Counted from the stretch's first letter, positions 18,865-28,234 are shown. The stretch is 64,000 bases of DNA from JANELJ01 sp024511395 (GCA_963681975.1 OY820613.1:3472001-3536000); one strand, 5' to 3'. Notes: generated by a model not told the origin, from the sequence alone. Numbers and translations: made by a program.

Positions 18865-19249
18865 TAACCTTCACATCATACAGTTCAAAGCGTTTATCAT
18901 TGGTCAATATAGTTATATCCCCAATCTGGGCCTGGGCAATAATTAAACGGTCAAAGGGATCATTATGATGCGGCGGCAGATTTTCTATTCTTAGGGAATG
19001 TCCCAGGGAAAATGCTAATACTTTTAAGCCGTCTTTATTGATCCGATCTGGAATATAACGAAATGGCAGGGAAGGCAGCTTAATCTGTTCCAGGCGGTAT
19101 TTAATATTAATTTCCCAAGCACTGACCATTGAGAAATAAATATCATTTTCCACATCTTCCATTACCTGAAACTGTTCCATGCTTAACCTGTTAGGATTAA
19201 TATGCCAGTTTAACCAACAGTGGGTGTCGATAAGGTAGGTTTCTTCCAT
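18857..19249 (-). CDS. PIN-domain toxin (VapC-like)
   Basis: 130 residues from the ATG at 19249 (MEETYLIDTHCWLNW). The PIN acidic residues are visible as LIDTHCW, SAWEINIKYRL, NDPFDRLIIAQA and LTNDKRFELYD. VapC-like proteins are Mg2+-dependent ribonucleases held inactive by their antitoxin. The upstream Phd-type gene on the same strand is the expected partner. The ORF reads back beyond 19249 into the antitoxin, but that extension is a shadow. Confidence 0.88.
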   Translation of the reverse strand: MEETYLIDTHCWLNWHINPNRLSMEQFQVMEDVENDIYFSMVSAWEINIKYRLEQIKLPSLPFRYIPDRINKDGLKVLAFSLGHSLRIENLPPHHNDPFDRLIIAQAQIGDITILTNDKRFELYDVKVIT

Positions 19250-19277
19250 GATAATATAAGTGTTAAGTGTGGGAGAT

Positions 19278-19523
19278 TTATTCGAAGAATTTCTGTAAAT
19301 CCGGGGGTAGGGGGGCATTAAAATCATCTGCCACCCAGACGGAGTTGCGATCCCTTCCGGAGAGGCGTTTGTTTGGGGTTTCCCTGATGGGACTGATGTG
19401 GGCAAAGTCCCGGCCTGAACGGGTGATAATGACTTCTTTGCCGTTGGCAAGACGGTTAATGAGTGCAGAGAAATTGAGTTTTGCTTCGTGGGCATTAAAG
19501 CGGATAGTATCTGTGGTATTCAT
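19278..19523 (-). CDS. Phd/prevent-host-death family antitoxin
   Basis: 81 residues: a beta-alpha Phd core (IRFNAHEAKLNFSALINRL, GKEVIITRSGRDFAHISPI) and a C-terminal tail (DDFNAPLPPDLQKFFE) of the kind that wraps the PIN toxin. It lies 28 bases upstream of the VapC-like gene on the same strand. Both genes look intact, making this one of the few complete toxin-antitoxin pairs in the window. Confidence 0.88.
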   Translation of the reverse strand: MNTTDTIRFNAHEAKLNFSALINRLANGKEVIITRSGRDFAHISPIRETPNKRLSGRDRNSVWVADDFNAPLPPDLQKFFE

Positions 19524-19727
19524 TTCTACAATCCTTTGTTTGAAATAAAGTTGGTTGTTAATAGTACCTTAAAATAATATAGGATTCCACTGACATAACT
19601 GGATTAAATAAAACGCTACAATCCGTTTTTTCTGGTTCACGCACTGGAGCAGTGGAACGAGGGGAAACACAGAGCCGTTCTTTTGAATAGTAAGGCAAGA
19701 ATCTTTATAATGTTTTTCGTAACTTAT
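19524..19727. other. Intergenic gap before IS1111-type element
   Basis: About 200 bases with the antitoxin promoter region (antitoxin transcribed leftwards) and no gene recognised. Confidence 0.4.
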
Positions 19728-21073
19728 ATGGTTCGCCCCACGTATGCAAGTGATACCACGGTACTCATGGATGATAAAGTTGCATTCTTATATCCGGCCT
19801 CTAAGTGGAGAATACAAATGCTCCGTGCCCTAATGGAAATACGCGTATTCAGAAACTAATCTATTCAGCGGTCTATTCAAATAAATGCCTTAGTTACAAA
19901 CAGTTTATTCTGAATACAGGACTTACCTGCCATGCCATTACAGTGATTATATCTTAGCAACCTGGGTAAAAAACCGTTAATTTTACAGATACTTCTAAAC
20001 ATTTTGTTTGCTAATACCACTGCTGCAATATTGTATCCTCGCCGGTTGAGCAAACGACTCAGCCAGAGACTAACCGGGTCTTTTTTCCCGGCTATAGTAC
20101 GCAATCTTGAACGGGCACCATGAATTAACAGTGTTCGTAAATATACGTCACCTCGTTTGCTTATTCCCAGTAGTGTTGACTTCCCTCCGGTAGAATGCTG
20201 ACGAGGCACCAGACCAAGAAATGCAGCTAATTCCCGACCATTTTTGAAGCTGGCAATATGGCCAATGTGAGACATAAAGGCGGTAGCAGTGATGGGACCA
20301 AAACCCGGTATCGTTTGTAACAGGACGGGTCTGTCATCCTGGCTGGCCCGTGCTTTTATCATATTTTCATATTCGGCTATTTGCTCATCCAGATAGTTTA
20401 GGTGAGCTTGTAAGCCTCTAATCAAGGCTTTCATTCTGTCAGGAATGTTCTGACGACTATCTCCTTCGTCCAGTAGTAGCACCAATTGTTTATTTACATT
20501 GGCTCTTCCGCGGCCTATGGTTATAGCCTGCTCCAGGAGAAAACCTCGTATCTGGTTAACTTGAGCTGTACGGCTCTTTACTAACTGGTTGTGTACCCGA
20601 TGAACGGATTGAACGACCAGTTGCTCCTCGTTTTTTATCGAGACAAAACGCATATTGGGACGTTGAACCGCCTCACAAATGGCTTCAGCATCCAGACTGT
20701 CATTCTTATTGGATTTGACAAAAGGTTTAACAAACTGAGGCGCTATAAGTTTGACTTCATGACCATACTCTTGAAACTTGTGAGCCCAATAATGGGCACT
20801 GCCACAGGCCTCCATGGCTATTAAACAGGCTGGTAATTTAGACACAAAGTTTGATAATTGGCTTCTGGTCATTTTTTTTGTTAAAACCTTCTGGGCCCTG
20901 TCATCGGCAGCATAAATATAAAAACTGCTCTTTGCCAGAACAATTGCCAGTATTTTTATTGCACGTTTTACTTTAAAATTACTCATAAGGTTCGCCTCTC
21001 TACTCTGTTGTTATGTGTAAAAACACAATTTTGGCACATTTTTATGATGCCGTTAGAGAGTGGGACGAACCAT
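19728..21073 (-). mobile_element. IS110-family element, IS1111-like subgroup
   Basis: A transposase of the IS110 family lies between an inverted repeat pair: ATGGTTCGCCCCAC at 19728-19741 and GTGGGACGAACCAT at 21060-21073 (13 of 14 match). Subterminal inverted repeats of this length mark the IS1111 subgroup; classical IS110 elements lack them. The exact outer ends are not determined. The non-coding 19742-19876 segment downstream of the transposase is where IS1111-type elements carry their guide (bridge) RNA. Confidence 0.8.
19877..20986 (-). CDS. IS110-family transposase with altered first catalytic Asp
   Basis: 369 residues with the RuvC-like DEDD N-terminal domain (ACLIAMEACGSAHYWAH, KNDSLDAEAICEAV) and the C-terminal transposase_20 domain (LLQTIPGFGPITATAFMSHI, LAAFLGLVPRQHSTGGKSTL). 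The first catalytic position, normally GIDLAK or AIDLAK, reads LAIVLAKSSF here: GTT instead of GAT. That substitution should abolish DEDD catalysis, so the element is probably immobile although the frame is open. Confidence 0.88.
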   Translation of the reverse strand: MSNFKVKRAIKILAIVLAKSSFYIYAADDRAQKVLTKKMTRSQLSNFVSKLPACLIAMEACGSAHYWAHKFQEYGHEVKLIAPQFVKPFVKSNKNDSLDAEAICEAVQRPNMRFVSIKNEEQLVVQSVHRVHNQLVKSRTAQVNQIRGFLLEQAITIGRGRANVNKQLVLLLDEGDSRQNIPDRMKALIRGLQAHLNYLDEQIAEYENMIKARASQDDRPVLLQTIPGFGPITATAFMSHIGHIASFKNGRELAAFLGLVPRQHSTGGKSTLLGISKRGDVYLRTLLIHGARSRLRTIAGKKDPVSLWLSRLLNRRGYNIAAVVLANKMFRSICKINGFLPRLLRYNHCNGMAGKSCIQNKLFVTKAFI

Positions 21074-21250
21074 TCCATTTATTCAGCGTATTCATCTTTT
21101 ACGCCATTTCGGCGTTATTTTCGTACTCAAATGGTCACGTATTGATATACGCTCACATTTTCCGTGCGAAAATGCCTTGAACTGGCACAAAATCTAAACA
21201 CGCTGAACAGTTACGTTTTTTTAAAAATTCTAAAACAGGTGGAGCAAATA
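21074..21250. other. Leader region upstream of rfbB
   Basis: 177 bases between the IS1111-type element and rfbB. An SD-like AGGTGGAG lies at 21237-21244. No promoter is certain. Confidence 0.4.
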
Positions 21251-22312
21251 TTGAATATTATTGTGACAGGCGGTGCAGGTTTTATCGGCTCGGCGGTGAT
21301 CCGTCAGTATATTAAGGATACAGAGCATACCATTATCAATGTTGATGCCCTGACCTATGCCGGTAATCTAGAGTCTCTGCAGGCGGTTGAAAACAGCCCC
21401 CGTTATCATTTTGAACATGCTAATATTTGTGACAAAGATGCCATGGAGCGGATATTCAATCATTATCAGCCCGATGCCATTATGCACCTGGCAGCCGAAT
21501 CACATGTGGATCGTTCAATTGACGGTCCGGCGGACTTTATCCAGACCAATATTGTCGGCACCTGTAACTTACTGGAAGTAGCAAGGGCTTACTGGAATTC
21601 TTTGGCCGAAGATAAAAAAGGCAGTTTTCGTTTTCACCATGTTTCCACCGATGAAGTTTATGGTGATCTGGATGAAACCAGTTTTTTCACCGAAGAAACA
21701 GCTTACGATCCCAACTCCCCTTATTCTGCCAGTAAGGCCTCATCTGATCACCTGGTACGAGCCTGGCACAGAACCTATGGCTTTCCGGTGGTGATTACTA
21801 ATTGCTCCAATAATTACGGCAGTCACCAGTTCCCTGAAAAACTGATCCCCCTGGTTACTCTTAATGCTCTGGAAGGGAAGCCCTTGCCTATTTATGGAAA
21901 CGGTATGCAGATACGAGACTGGCTGCATGTAGATGATCATACCCGTGCTCTGCGACTGGTACTGGAAACCGGTAAAGACGGTGAAACCTATAATATCGGC
22001 GGCCATAATGAAAAAACCAATCTGGAAGTAGTTAAAACTATCTGTGACATGCTGGATAAAATGGTTCCAGCTTCACCTTATATTCCCCATGAGCAGCTTA
22101 TTACCTATGTGAGTGATCGCCCCGGACATGATGTACGTTATGCTATTGATGCCGATAAAATCGATCAGCAGCTGGGCTGGACACCGGAAGAAACCTTTGA
22201 ATCAGGTATTGAAAAAACCATTCAATGGTATCTGGATAATCAACAGTGGTGTCAGAATGTACAGGACGGCAGTTATCAGCGAGAACGTCTGGGAACCGGT
22301 GAACAGGAGTAA
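21251..22312 (+). CDS. rfbB: dTDP-glucose 4,6-dehydratase
   Basis: 353 residues from a TTG start at 21251 preceded by AGGTGGAG; an upstream frame extension to 21164 does not resemble the family. NAD-binding TGGAGFIGSAVI lies at the N-terminus, with the STDEVYGDL motif, the active-site YSASKAS and NCSNNYGSHQFPEKLIP typical of RfbB/RmlB. It converts dTDP-glucose to dTDP-4-keto-6-deoxyglucose for O-antigen or exopolysaccharide sugars. rfbA follows after 6 bases; rfbC and rfbD are not in the window. Confidence 0.95.
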   Translation: MNIIVTGGAGFIGSAVIRQYIKDTEHTIINVDALTYAGNLESLQAVENSPRYHFEHANICDKDAMERIFNHYQPDAIMHLAAESHVDRSIDGPADFIQTNIVGTCNLLEVARAYWNSLAEDKKGSFRFHHVSTDEVYGDLDETSFFTEETAYDPNSPYSASKASSDHLVRAWHRTYGFPVVITNCSNNYGSHQFPEKLIPLVTLNALEGKPLPIYGNGMQIRDWLHVDDHTRALRLVLETGKDGETYNIGGHNEKTNLEVVKTICDMLDKMVPASPYIPHEQLITYVSDRPGHDVRYAIDADKIDQQLGWTPEETFESGIEKTIQWYLDNQQWCQNVQDGSYQRERLGTGEQE

Positions 22313-22318
22313 ACAAAA

Positions 22319-23200
22319 ATGAAAGGTATTATTCTGGCAGGCGGCTCCGGCACCCGACTTTATCCTATTACCAGGGGGGTCAGTAAACAAATGACCCCGA
22401 TTTATGACAAGCCTATGGTGTATTACCCTCTGTCGATATTGATGCTGGCCGGTATTACAGAGGTTTTAATTATTTCAACTCCACATGATCTGCCCCAGTT
22501 TGAAGCCCTGCTAGGTGACGGCTCCGATATTGGTATGCAGTTTTCCTATGCGGTACAGCCTTCTCCTGACGGGCTGGCACAGGCCTTTCTGATTGGTGAG
22601 GAATTTATTGGTGATGACAGTGTATGCCTGGTTCTAGGAGATAATATTTTTTATGGTCATGGTTTTAAGCGTATGCTGTGTCAGTCTGTAAAAAATGTAG
22701 AACAACAGAACAAGGCAAAGGTATTTGGATATTATGTTAAGGATCCTGAGCGTTATGGTGTGGTGGATTTTGATGATAACGGCAATGTTCTGAGTATTGA
22801 AGAGAAACCGGAAGCTCCCAAAAGTAACCATGCCGTAGTCGGTTTGTATTTTTACCCTAATGATGTGATTGAAGTGGCAAAAGTGGTTAAACCCTCTGCA
22901 CGAGGAGAGTTAGAGATCACCACGGTTAATCAGACTTATCTGGAACGGGGTGATTTAAAAGTAGAGCTGATGGGCCGGGGTTTTGCCTGGCTGGATACCG
23001 GCACCCATGAAAGTTTAATGGAAGCGTCTAATTATATCCAGGTCATTGAAAACCGTCAGGGGTTAAAAGTGGCCTGTATTGAGGAAATTGCTTTTGAAAT
23101 GGGGTATATCTCCAAAGAACAGCTTATTGAACTGGCTCAGCCTCTAAAGAAAAATCAGTACGGTCAGTATCTTCTGCGCAGGGCTGAAGAGGGTATTTAG
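22319..23200 (+). CDS. rfbA: Glucose-1-phosphate thymidylyltransferase
   Basis: 293 residues, standard RmlA/RfbA length, with the nucleotidyltransferase signature GGSGTRLYPITRGVSKQM, YDKPMVYYPLSILMLAGI, LVLGDNIFYGHG and WLDTGTHESLMEA. It makes dTDP-glucose from dTTP and glucose-1-phosphate, feeding rfbB. An SD-like CAGGAG stands 8 bases before the ATG. Confidence 0.96.
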   Translation: MKGIILAGGSGTRLYPITRGVSKQMTPIYDKPMVYYPLSILMLAGITEVLIISTPHDLPQFEALLGDGSDIGMQFSYAVQPSPDGLAQAFLIGEEFIGDDSVCLVLGDNIFYGHGFKRMLCQSVKNVEQQNKAKVFGYYVKDPERYGVVDFDDNGNVLSIEEKPEAPKSNHAVVGLYFYPNDVIEVAKVVKPSARGELEITTVNQTYLERGDLKVELMGRGFAWLDTGTHESLMEASNYIQVIENRQGLKVACIEEIAFEMGYISKEQLIELAQPLKKNQYGQYLLRRAEEGI

Positions 23201-23202
23201 TA

Positions 23203-23637
23203 CTATTCCCACTCGCCTGTCAGGTGATGCATTAAATCATCCACATCCAGTTCAGAAACCACCTTACCTTTAACGGAGTTGCCCGAGTCATGCACTGACT
23301 GACGACTGCCGCTGATCAGCGGATGCCAGTCGTGCAGTTTTTTCCCATCGGCCAGTAAGCGGTAGGCGCAACTTGAAGGCATATAATAAACCTGTTCCAG
23401 GTTATCCATACTTAAGGTCACACATTCCGGTACCAGAATACTGCGTTGCAGATATTCAGTACACTGACACTGCTCAGTATCCAGGTAGCGGCAAACCACA
23501 TTGGTACCGTATACTGTGCCGGTATCTTCATTTTCCAGCTTATGCAGGCAGCATTTAGCGCAGCCGTCACATAATTGTTCCCACTCCTCGCGAGTCATTT
23601 CATTTAAGGCTTTGTGTTCCCAGAAGTTTGATGGCAT
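23203..23637 (-). CDS. UPF0260 family cysteine-cluster protein (YcgN-like)
   Basis: 144 residues with the family's conserved cysteines: CDGCAKCCLHKLE near residues 23-35, VCRYLDTEQCQC and VPECVTL. These probably bind a metal or Fe-S cluster; the function is unknown. It converges with rfbA, two bases away. On its own strand the heptamer TAACCTG array ends about seven bases before its ATG, leaving no Shine-Dalgarno sequence. Confidence 0.9.
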   Translation of the reverse strand: MPSNFWEHKALNEMTREEWEQLCDGCAKCCLHKLENEDTGTVYGTNVVCRYLDTEQCQCTEYLQRSILVPECVTLSMDNLEQVYYMPSSCAYRLLADGKKLHDWHPLISGSRQSVHDSGNSVKGKVVSELDVDDLMHHLTGEWE

Positions 23638-23644
23638 AGTATTT

Positions 23645-23721
23645 ACAGGTTACAGGTTACAGGTTACAGGTTACAGGTTACAGGTTACAGGTTACAGGTT
23701 ACAGGTTACAGGTTACAGGTT
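23645..23721 (+). repeat. Tandem heptamer array ACAGGTT x11
   Basis: Eleven perfect copies (77 bp) fill the gap between the divergent YcgN-like gene and the acyltransferase. Read on the minus strand the unit is TAACCTG, so TAA occurs in all three frames upstream of the YcgN-like start. On the plus strand the array is open and would encode repeats of VTGYRLQ if read through, but the acyltransferase start lies after it. Confidence 0.97.
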
Positions 23722-23725
23722 GGGA

Positions 23726-24484
23726 ATGGGTTTGTTTGTTAGAAAACTATTGCGATTATTGCGGGTTATTTTGCATGTATTATGGGGTGTGGTGCAAGTG
23801 CTTTATTATCTGGATGCAAAAAAATTTCCCGGTGCTAAAGAAAAGCCGATAATACAGTGCTGGTATCAGAAATTTCTGCAGTTAATGAATATTCGTGTTC
23901 AGATGTATGGGAAGCTGGTGCATGACAATCATTTGATGGTGGCCAATCATATATCCTGGAAGGATATTGTGCTGCTCAGCTCGCTGTACCCCACCAGTTT
24001 TGTAGCCAAAAGTGAGATTGCCCGCTGGCCTCTGGTGGGCTGGATGAGTGTCAGAGCCGGAACATTATTTATTAAGCGAGGCAGTATCAGTGATATGCGG
24101 CGGCTCAATGAACAGATAGCGCAATTACTCTGTGATGGAGAACGGGTAACGGTCTTCCCGGAAGGAGGAACCGGTGAAGGTGATGAAATTGCTCACCTGT
24201 ATCCGGGCATGTTTCAGTCCGTGGTGGATATAGAAGACTGTATTACCATCGGTGTACAGCCGGTAGTGATTATTTATAAAGTAGATGGCAAACTGCATTC
24301 AGATATTCCCTATACCGGAGACACTCATTTGCTGAAAAATCTGTGGGCTATTTTAGGCTTCCATGAGATCATTGCGGATGTGTATTTTATACCACCCATT
24401 CTGATCCCCAGAGATAATCGTAAAGAACTGGCGCAGAAAACTTACCAGCAGATGCAGGCGGTTCTGGACAAAAATCTGCTATAA
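23726..24484 (+). CDS. 1-acyl-glycerol-3-phosphate acyltransferase-like (PlsC family)
   Basis: 252 residues from the ATG at 23726, five bases after the heptamer array. A hydrophobic N-terminus (LLRVILHVLWGVVQVLYYL) is followed by the acyltransferase motifs NHISWKD (the HX4D box), FIKRGS and FPEGGTGEGDE. The family acylates lysophosphatidic acid or related lipids at the inner membrane. Frame continuity upstream through the array is an accident of the repeat having no stop on this strand. Confidence 0.88.
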   Translation: MGLFVRKLLRLLRVILHVLWGVVQVLYYLDAKKFPGAKEKPIIQCWYQKFLQLMNIRVQMYGKLVHDNHLMVANHISWKDIVLLSSLYPTSFVAKSEIARWPLVGWMSVRAGTLFIKRGSISDMRRLNEQIAQLLCDGERVTVFPEGGTGEGDEIAHLYPGMFQSVVDIEDCITIGVQPVVIIYKVDGKLHSDIPYTGDTHLLKNLWAILGFHEIIADVYFIPPILIPRDNRKELAQKTYQQMQAVLDKNLL

Positions 24485-24516
24485 GACAAATCTAATACAC
24501 TCTTTTTTTATAAATA

Positions 24517-25977
24517 GTCCGACCTGAATAAATCATAGCACATTGATTTATAAGGAAATATTGGCGAATTATGGGTGTTAAATTTGCAGGTTTTTGGTAA
24601 AATAAGCCTTATTACCTTGCAAATTTCCAGACCAGAATGAAGCCAGAGAAACAGCCAAAAATACCTCAGGAAGACCTGTTCAGGATGCGCCTTGAAAACA
24701 TGCTGGACATAAACCATGAGTTGATTAAGTTATCAAAACACATAGACCGGGAAAGTCCTGATAAAGAATGGGGTGCTCTGTTTGTATCCACTAAAGGTGC
24801 TCCTGCCATACGCACTCGATTGATTGCAGGATTGCATTACCTGAAACACCTTCATGATTTATCAGATGAACAGGTAGTAAAAGGCTGGACAGAAAATCCG
24901 TACTGGCAATATTTTTGTGGAGAAGAATACTTTCAGCATAAGATGCCTATACACCCTGTGACCATGACCAAATGGCGTAACCGGCCGGGTAAATCAGGCA
25001 GTGAAAAATTACTGATTGAAACCATTAAAGCCGGACTAAAGAGTAAAACCATAAAGCCCGGTAGTTTTTTAAAGAAAGTCACGGTAGATAGTACCGTACA
25101 GGAAAAGAACATCGCTTTTCCAACCGATTCAAAGCTCCTGAACAAAGCCAGAGAAAACCTGGTTAAACTGTCCAAAGAGCACGGTATTAAACTGCGCCAG
25201 AACTATAATCGGGTTGGGCCGCAATATGTACTAATGGCCAGTCGTTATGCACATGCAAAACAATTTAAACGCATGAAGAAAATGAACAATAAACTGAAAT
25301 CCCGTTTAGGTCGTGTTAAACGGGATATTGAACGACAACTGCCCAACTATTCTGTTGATATTCAGTCTCTGTTTGAAGTAGCTCTAAAACAGGCTCAGAA
25401 ACTGATTGAGCAGGAGCAGCACAGTAAGAACAAGCTTTACAGTTTACATGCACCTGAAGTCGAGTGTATCAGTAAAGGCAAAGCTCATAAGCCTTATGAA
25501 TTTGGAGTTAAAGCCAGTATCGCGGTAACTAACAAGGAAGGCTTTGTTATTGGCGCTCAAAGTTGTCCGGGCAATCCTTATGATGGATATACCTTGCTGC
25601 CACAACTGGAACAGATAAAACAGTTTACAGCCGTACAGCCGGAACAGTGCTTTGTTGACCGGGGTTATCGTGGACATGAAGTAAAAGACACTAAAGTTTT
25701 TATCTCAGGTCAGAAGCGAGGCGTTACCCGAAGTATTAAAAAGGCATTAAAACGGCGCAGTGCGATTGAGCCTGAAATCGGTCATATGAAAAACGATGGC
25801 CGTTTAGATCGCTGCTACCTCAAAGGTGCAGTCGGTGATGCCATTAATGTGGTTATGGTAGTCGCTGGACATAACTTAAGAAAGATCCTCAATAAGCTCC
25901 GGCTTTTGTGGCTCAAAATTATTTCCGGTTTGATGGGGTCTTTTATCAAACCGGGGCAATCAGCTGCTTTAAACCTG
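24517..25977 (+). mobile_element. IS5-family element, copy B (3' end lost at junction with IS66)
   Basis: Left terminus GTCCGACCTGAATAAATC at 24517, flanked by TAAATA. The element runs normally to AAACCTG at 25977 and then joins the interior of IS66 tnpA. About 70 bp of its right end and roughly 280 bp of the left end of the IS66 are missing, so the junction is a deletion or recombination product. Confidence 0.9.
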
Positions 25978-26196
25978 TACTGTCAGCAGCACAACCTTAA
26001 AACCCATATGTTCAGTTACTACAAAGCCAAATTTCTGAGGCAGTCAGATGATAGTGAGAGCTTAATACCGGTGCAGGTTGTTCAGGATAAGACCGTTTCA
26101 GGTCTGATTTTAAACCTGCCCAATGGTTTAAGTCTGGAAATCCAGCCAGGCTTTGAGCAGCCAACCTTTATGCAAGTACTGTCTTTACTGAAATAG
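24637..26196 (+). CDS. In-frame chimera of IS5 transposase and IS66 TnpA
   Basis: 519 residues: 1-447 are the IS5 transposase (with one extra Phe codon, PGSFLKKV, and TVDSTVQ in place of TVDTTVQ), then from YCQQHNLKTHMFSYYKAK the C-terminal three quarters of IS66 TnpA follow without a frame break. The DDE residues of the IS5 part are present (VTVDST, CFVDRGYRGHE, EPEIGHM). Whether the chimera is expressed or active is unknown; it has lost its own right inverted repeat. Confidence 0.88.
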   Translation: MKPEKQPKIPQEDLFRMRLENMLDINHELIKLSKHIDRESPDKEWGALFVSTKGAPAIRTRLIAGLHYLKHLHDLSDEQVVKGWTENPYWQYFCGEEYFQHKMPIHPVTMTKWRNRPGKSGSEKLLIETIKAGLKSKTIKPGSFLKKVTVDSTVQEKNIAFPTDSKLLNKARENLVKLSKEHGIKLRQNYNRVGPQYVLMASRYAHAKQFKRMKKMNNKLKSRLGRVKRDIERQLPNYSVDIQSLFEVALKQAQKLIEQEQHSKNKLYSLHAPEVECISKGKAHKPYEFGVKASIAVTNKEGFVIGAQSCPGNPYDGYTLLPQLEQIKQFTAVQPEQCFVDRGYRGHEVKDTKVFISGQKRGVTRSIKKALKRRSAIEPEIGHMKNDGRLDRCYLKGAVGDAINVVMVVAGHNLRKILNKLRLLWLKIISGLMGSFIKPGQSAALNLYCQQHNLKTHMFSYYKAKFLRQSDDSESLIPVQVVQDKTVSGLILNLPNGLSLEIQPGFEQPTFMQVLSLLK

Positions 26197-26200
26197 CTTA

Positions 26201-26536
26201 ATGTTGCGTGTTAATCAAAACACTCAGGTTTACCTGGCCTGTGGTGCCACCGATATGAGAAAGAGCATAAACGGATTAAGTCTGCTGGTTTCTGAAGTTC
26301 TGCAGCAGGATGTTTTCAGCGCCAGCCTGTTTGTCTTTTGTAATCGTAGCCGGGATAAACTTAAAATTCTGCACCGGGATAATAATGGTTTCTGGCTGTA
26401 TTATAAGCGTCTGGAAAAGGGGCGCTTTAAATGGCCTGAGTTAAGAGGACAGACCTCTGTCAGTTTAACTCAGCGGGAATTAAACTGGCTTCCGGATGGT
26501 TTAAACATTGAAAAAGTTCAGGCTCACCCCGACTGA
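26201..26536 (+). CDS. tnpB: IS66 Orf2 accessory protein TnpB (copy 2)
   Basis: Identical at protein level to the 111-residue TnpB of copy 1, including ATDMRKSINGL and DNNGFWLYYKRLEKG. It is intact but sits in an element that lacks its left end and has a broken tnpC. Confidence 0.9.
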   Translation: MLRVNQNTQVYLACGATDMRKSINGLSLLVSEVLQQDVFSASLFVFCNRSRDKLKILHRDNNGFWLYYKRLEKGRFKWPELRGQTSVSLTQRELNWLPDGLNIEKVQAHPD

Positions 26537-26668
26537 ACTATACGCATATTAGCTGATAAATTAATAACGGAGTGTATTGTAAAAAAGCACTCAAAAAAAC
26601 CAGACAAAAACACATAATACATTGATTTAACAGTGAATTATCCTTCTTTTTGTAATATAATACATCCC

Positions 26669-28234
26669 ATGAAATCAAAGGCTTCCACTGCCGCATCAAC
26701 CGACAAAACCATTGCTCAACTGCAATCCAGGATAGTGGATTTAGAAACCAAAGTCCGGTTTTATGAAGAGCAGTTTAACCTGTTACAACATAAACGCTTT
26801 GGTCGTTCTTCTGAAAAGCCCGATACACAGGCCGAGCTGTTTAATGAAGCCGAAAGCATTATAGCGGAAGAAGAACGCGCCCATCAGGATGATACAGAAG
26901 CAGACTCTGCTCAAATCACCATTACCTATACCCGGAAAAAGCCCGGTCGCAAACCCTTACCCAAAGACCTGCCCGGAGAGCAAATTCGTTACGAATTACC
27001 CAAAAGCGAGCAGGTTTGCGGCTGTGGTCATGCTTTGCATGAAATCGGAGAAGACACCTCTGAACAACCGGATATCATTCCGGCGCAGATTAAAGTTATA
27101 GAACACATTCGGGTCAAATACGCCTGCCGTCAGTGTGACAATGGCATTAAAACAGCGCCTGAACCGGCTCAGCCCATTGAAAAGAGTATTGCATCACCTG
27201 GCTTACTGGCCCATATTGCCGTTGCCAGATATACCGATGCCTTACCCCTGTATCGACAGGAAGCCATATTTAAACGTCTGAACATTGATATTAACCGCAC
27301 CAGCATGGCTAACCGGATGATAAAAACAGCCTAACTAAGTCAACCTCTGTTGCAACGACTTATTCATTATCAGTTACAGCAATCCATTATCCAGGCCGAT
27401 GAAACTCCGGTTCAGGTGCTCAATGAACCGGGAAGAAAGGCACAAAGTCAGTCTTATATGTGGTTGTACCAAAGCGGCAGTAGCGGTGCATCTCCACCTG
27501 TTATTATTTATGATTATCAGCCCGGGCGCAGTGGGCTGTTTGCCAAAAACTACCTGCAGGATTTTAAAGGTCAATATCTTCAAACCGATGGCTATAGTGG
27601 TTATGCCCAGGTGTGTGCCCCGCAAAGTGGCATTGTCTCTGTCGGTTGCCGGGCTCATGCCTGGCGTAAGTTTGATGAGGTGATTAAAGCCCTTAAGGGT
27701 AAAAACGTGAAACCCGGAAAGGCTCATATGGCACTGAACACCATTGCCAAACTGTATGCCATTGAAAAGCAGTGCAAAACCATGAGTGCAGAGCAGCGTT
27801 ATCTTGTTCGTCAAAAGAAAAGTCAGCCCATATTAAATCAGTTTAAGCAATGGCTGGATAAATCCGCTGAGCAGGTACCGCCCAAACAACTTCCGGACAA
27901 GGCCATTCATTATGCTTTAAATCAATGGACTCAGTTAACCTGCTACATTGAAGATAGTCATCCGGAGATTGATAATAATGCCGCCGAACGGCGCATCAAA
28001 CCGTTTGTGATTGGCAGAAAAAACTGGCTGTTCAGTCAGACACCCAATGGTGCTATGGCCAGTGTGACGCTTTACAGTTTAATTGAAACGGCTAAAGCCA
28101 ATAAACCGGAGCCGTTTGCTTATATCCGTTACATTCTGACAGAGTTACCCAGGCTGGGGCGTCATGCAGAGCCTGAAGCATTTGATGATTTACTGCCCTG
28201 GCTGTGTGCTGAAAAAATTCAGGCGTTACAGTAG
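26669..28234 (+). pseudogene. tnpC: IS66 transposase TnpC with nonsense codon (copy 2)
   Basis: The same frame as copy 1 from ATG 26669, but codon 222 is TAA (27332-27334) where copy 1 has CAA, a single C-to-T change. The rest (LIHYQLQQSIIQADETPVQV onwards) is open to 28234 with only a handful of substitutions. Confidence 0.93.

Noticed and set aside
21251..23200. Full rfbBDAC operon
   Set aside because: Only rfbB and rfbA are present; the next gene is convergent and unrelated.
23501..23725. N-terminal extension of the acyltransferase through the heptamer array
   Set aside because: The open frame is a consequence of a repeat unit without stops on this strand; the family starts at about the ATG after the array, and the extension overlaps the YcgN-like gene in antisense.
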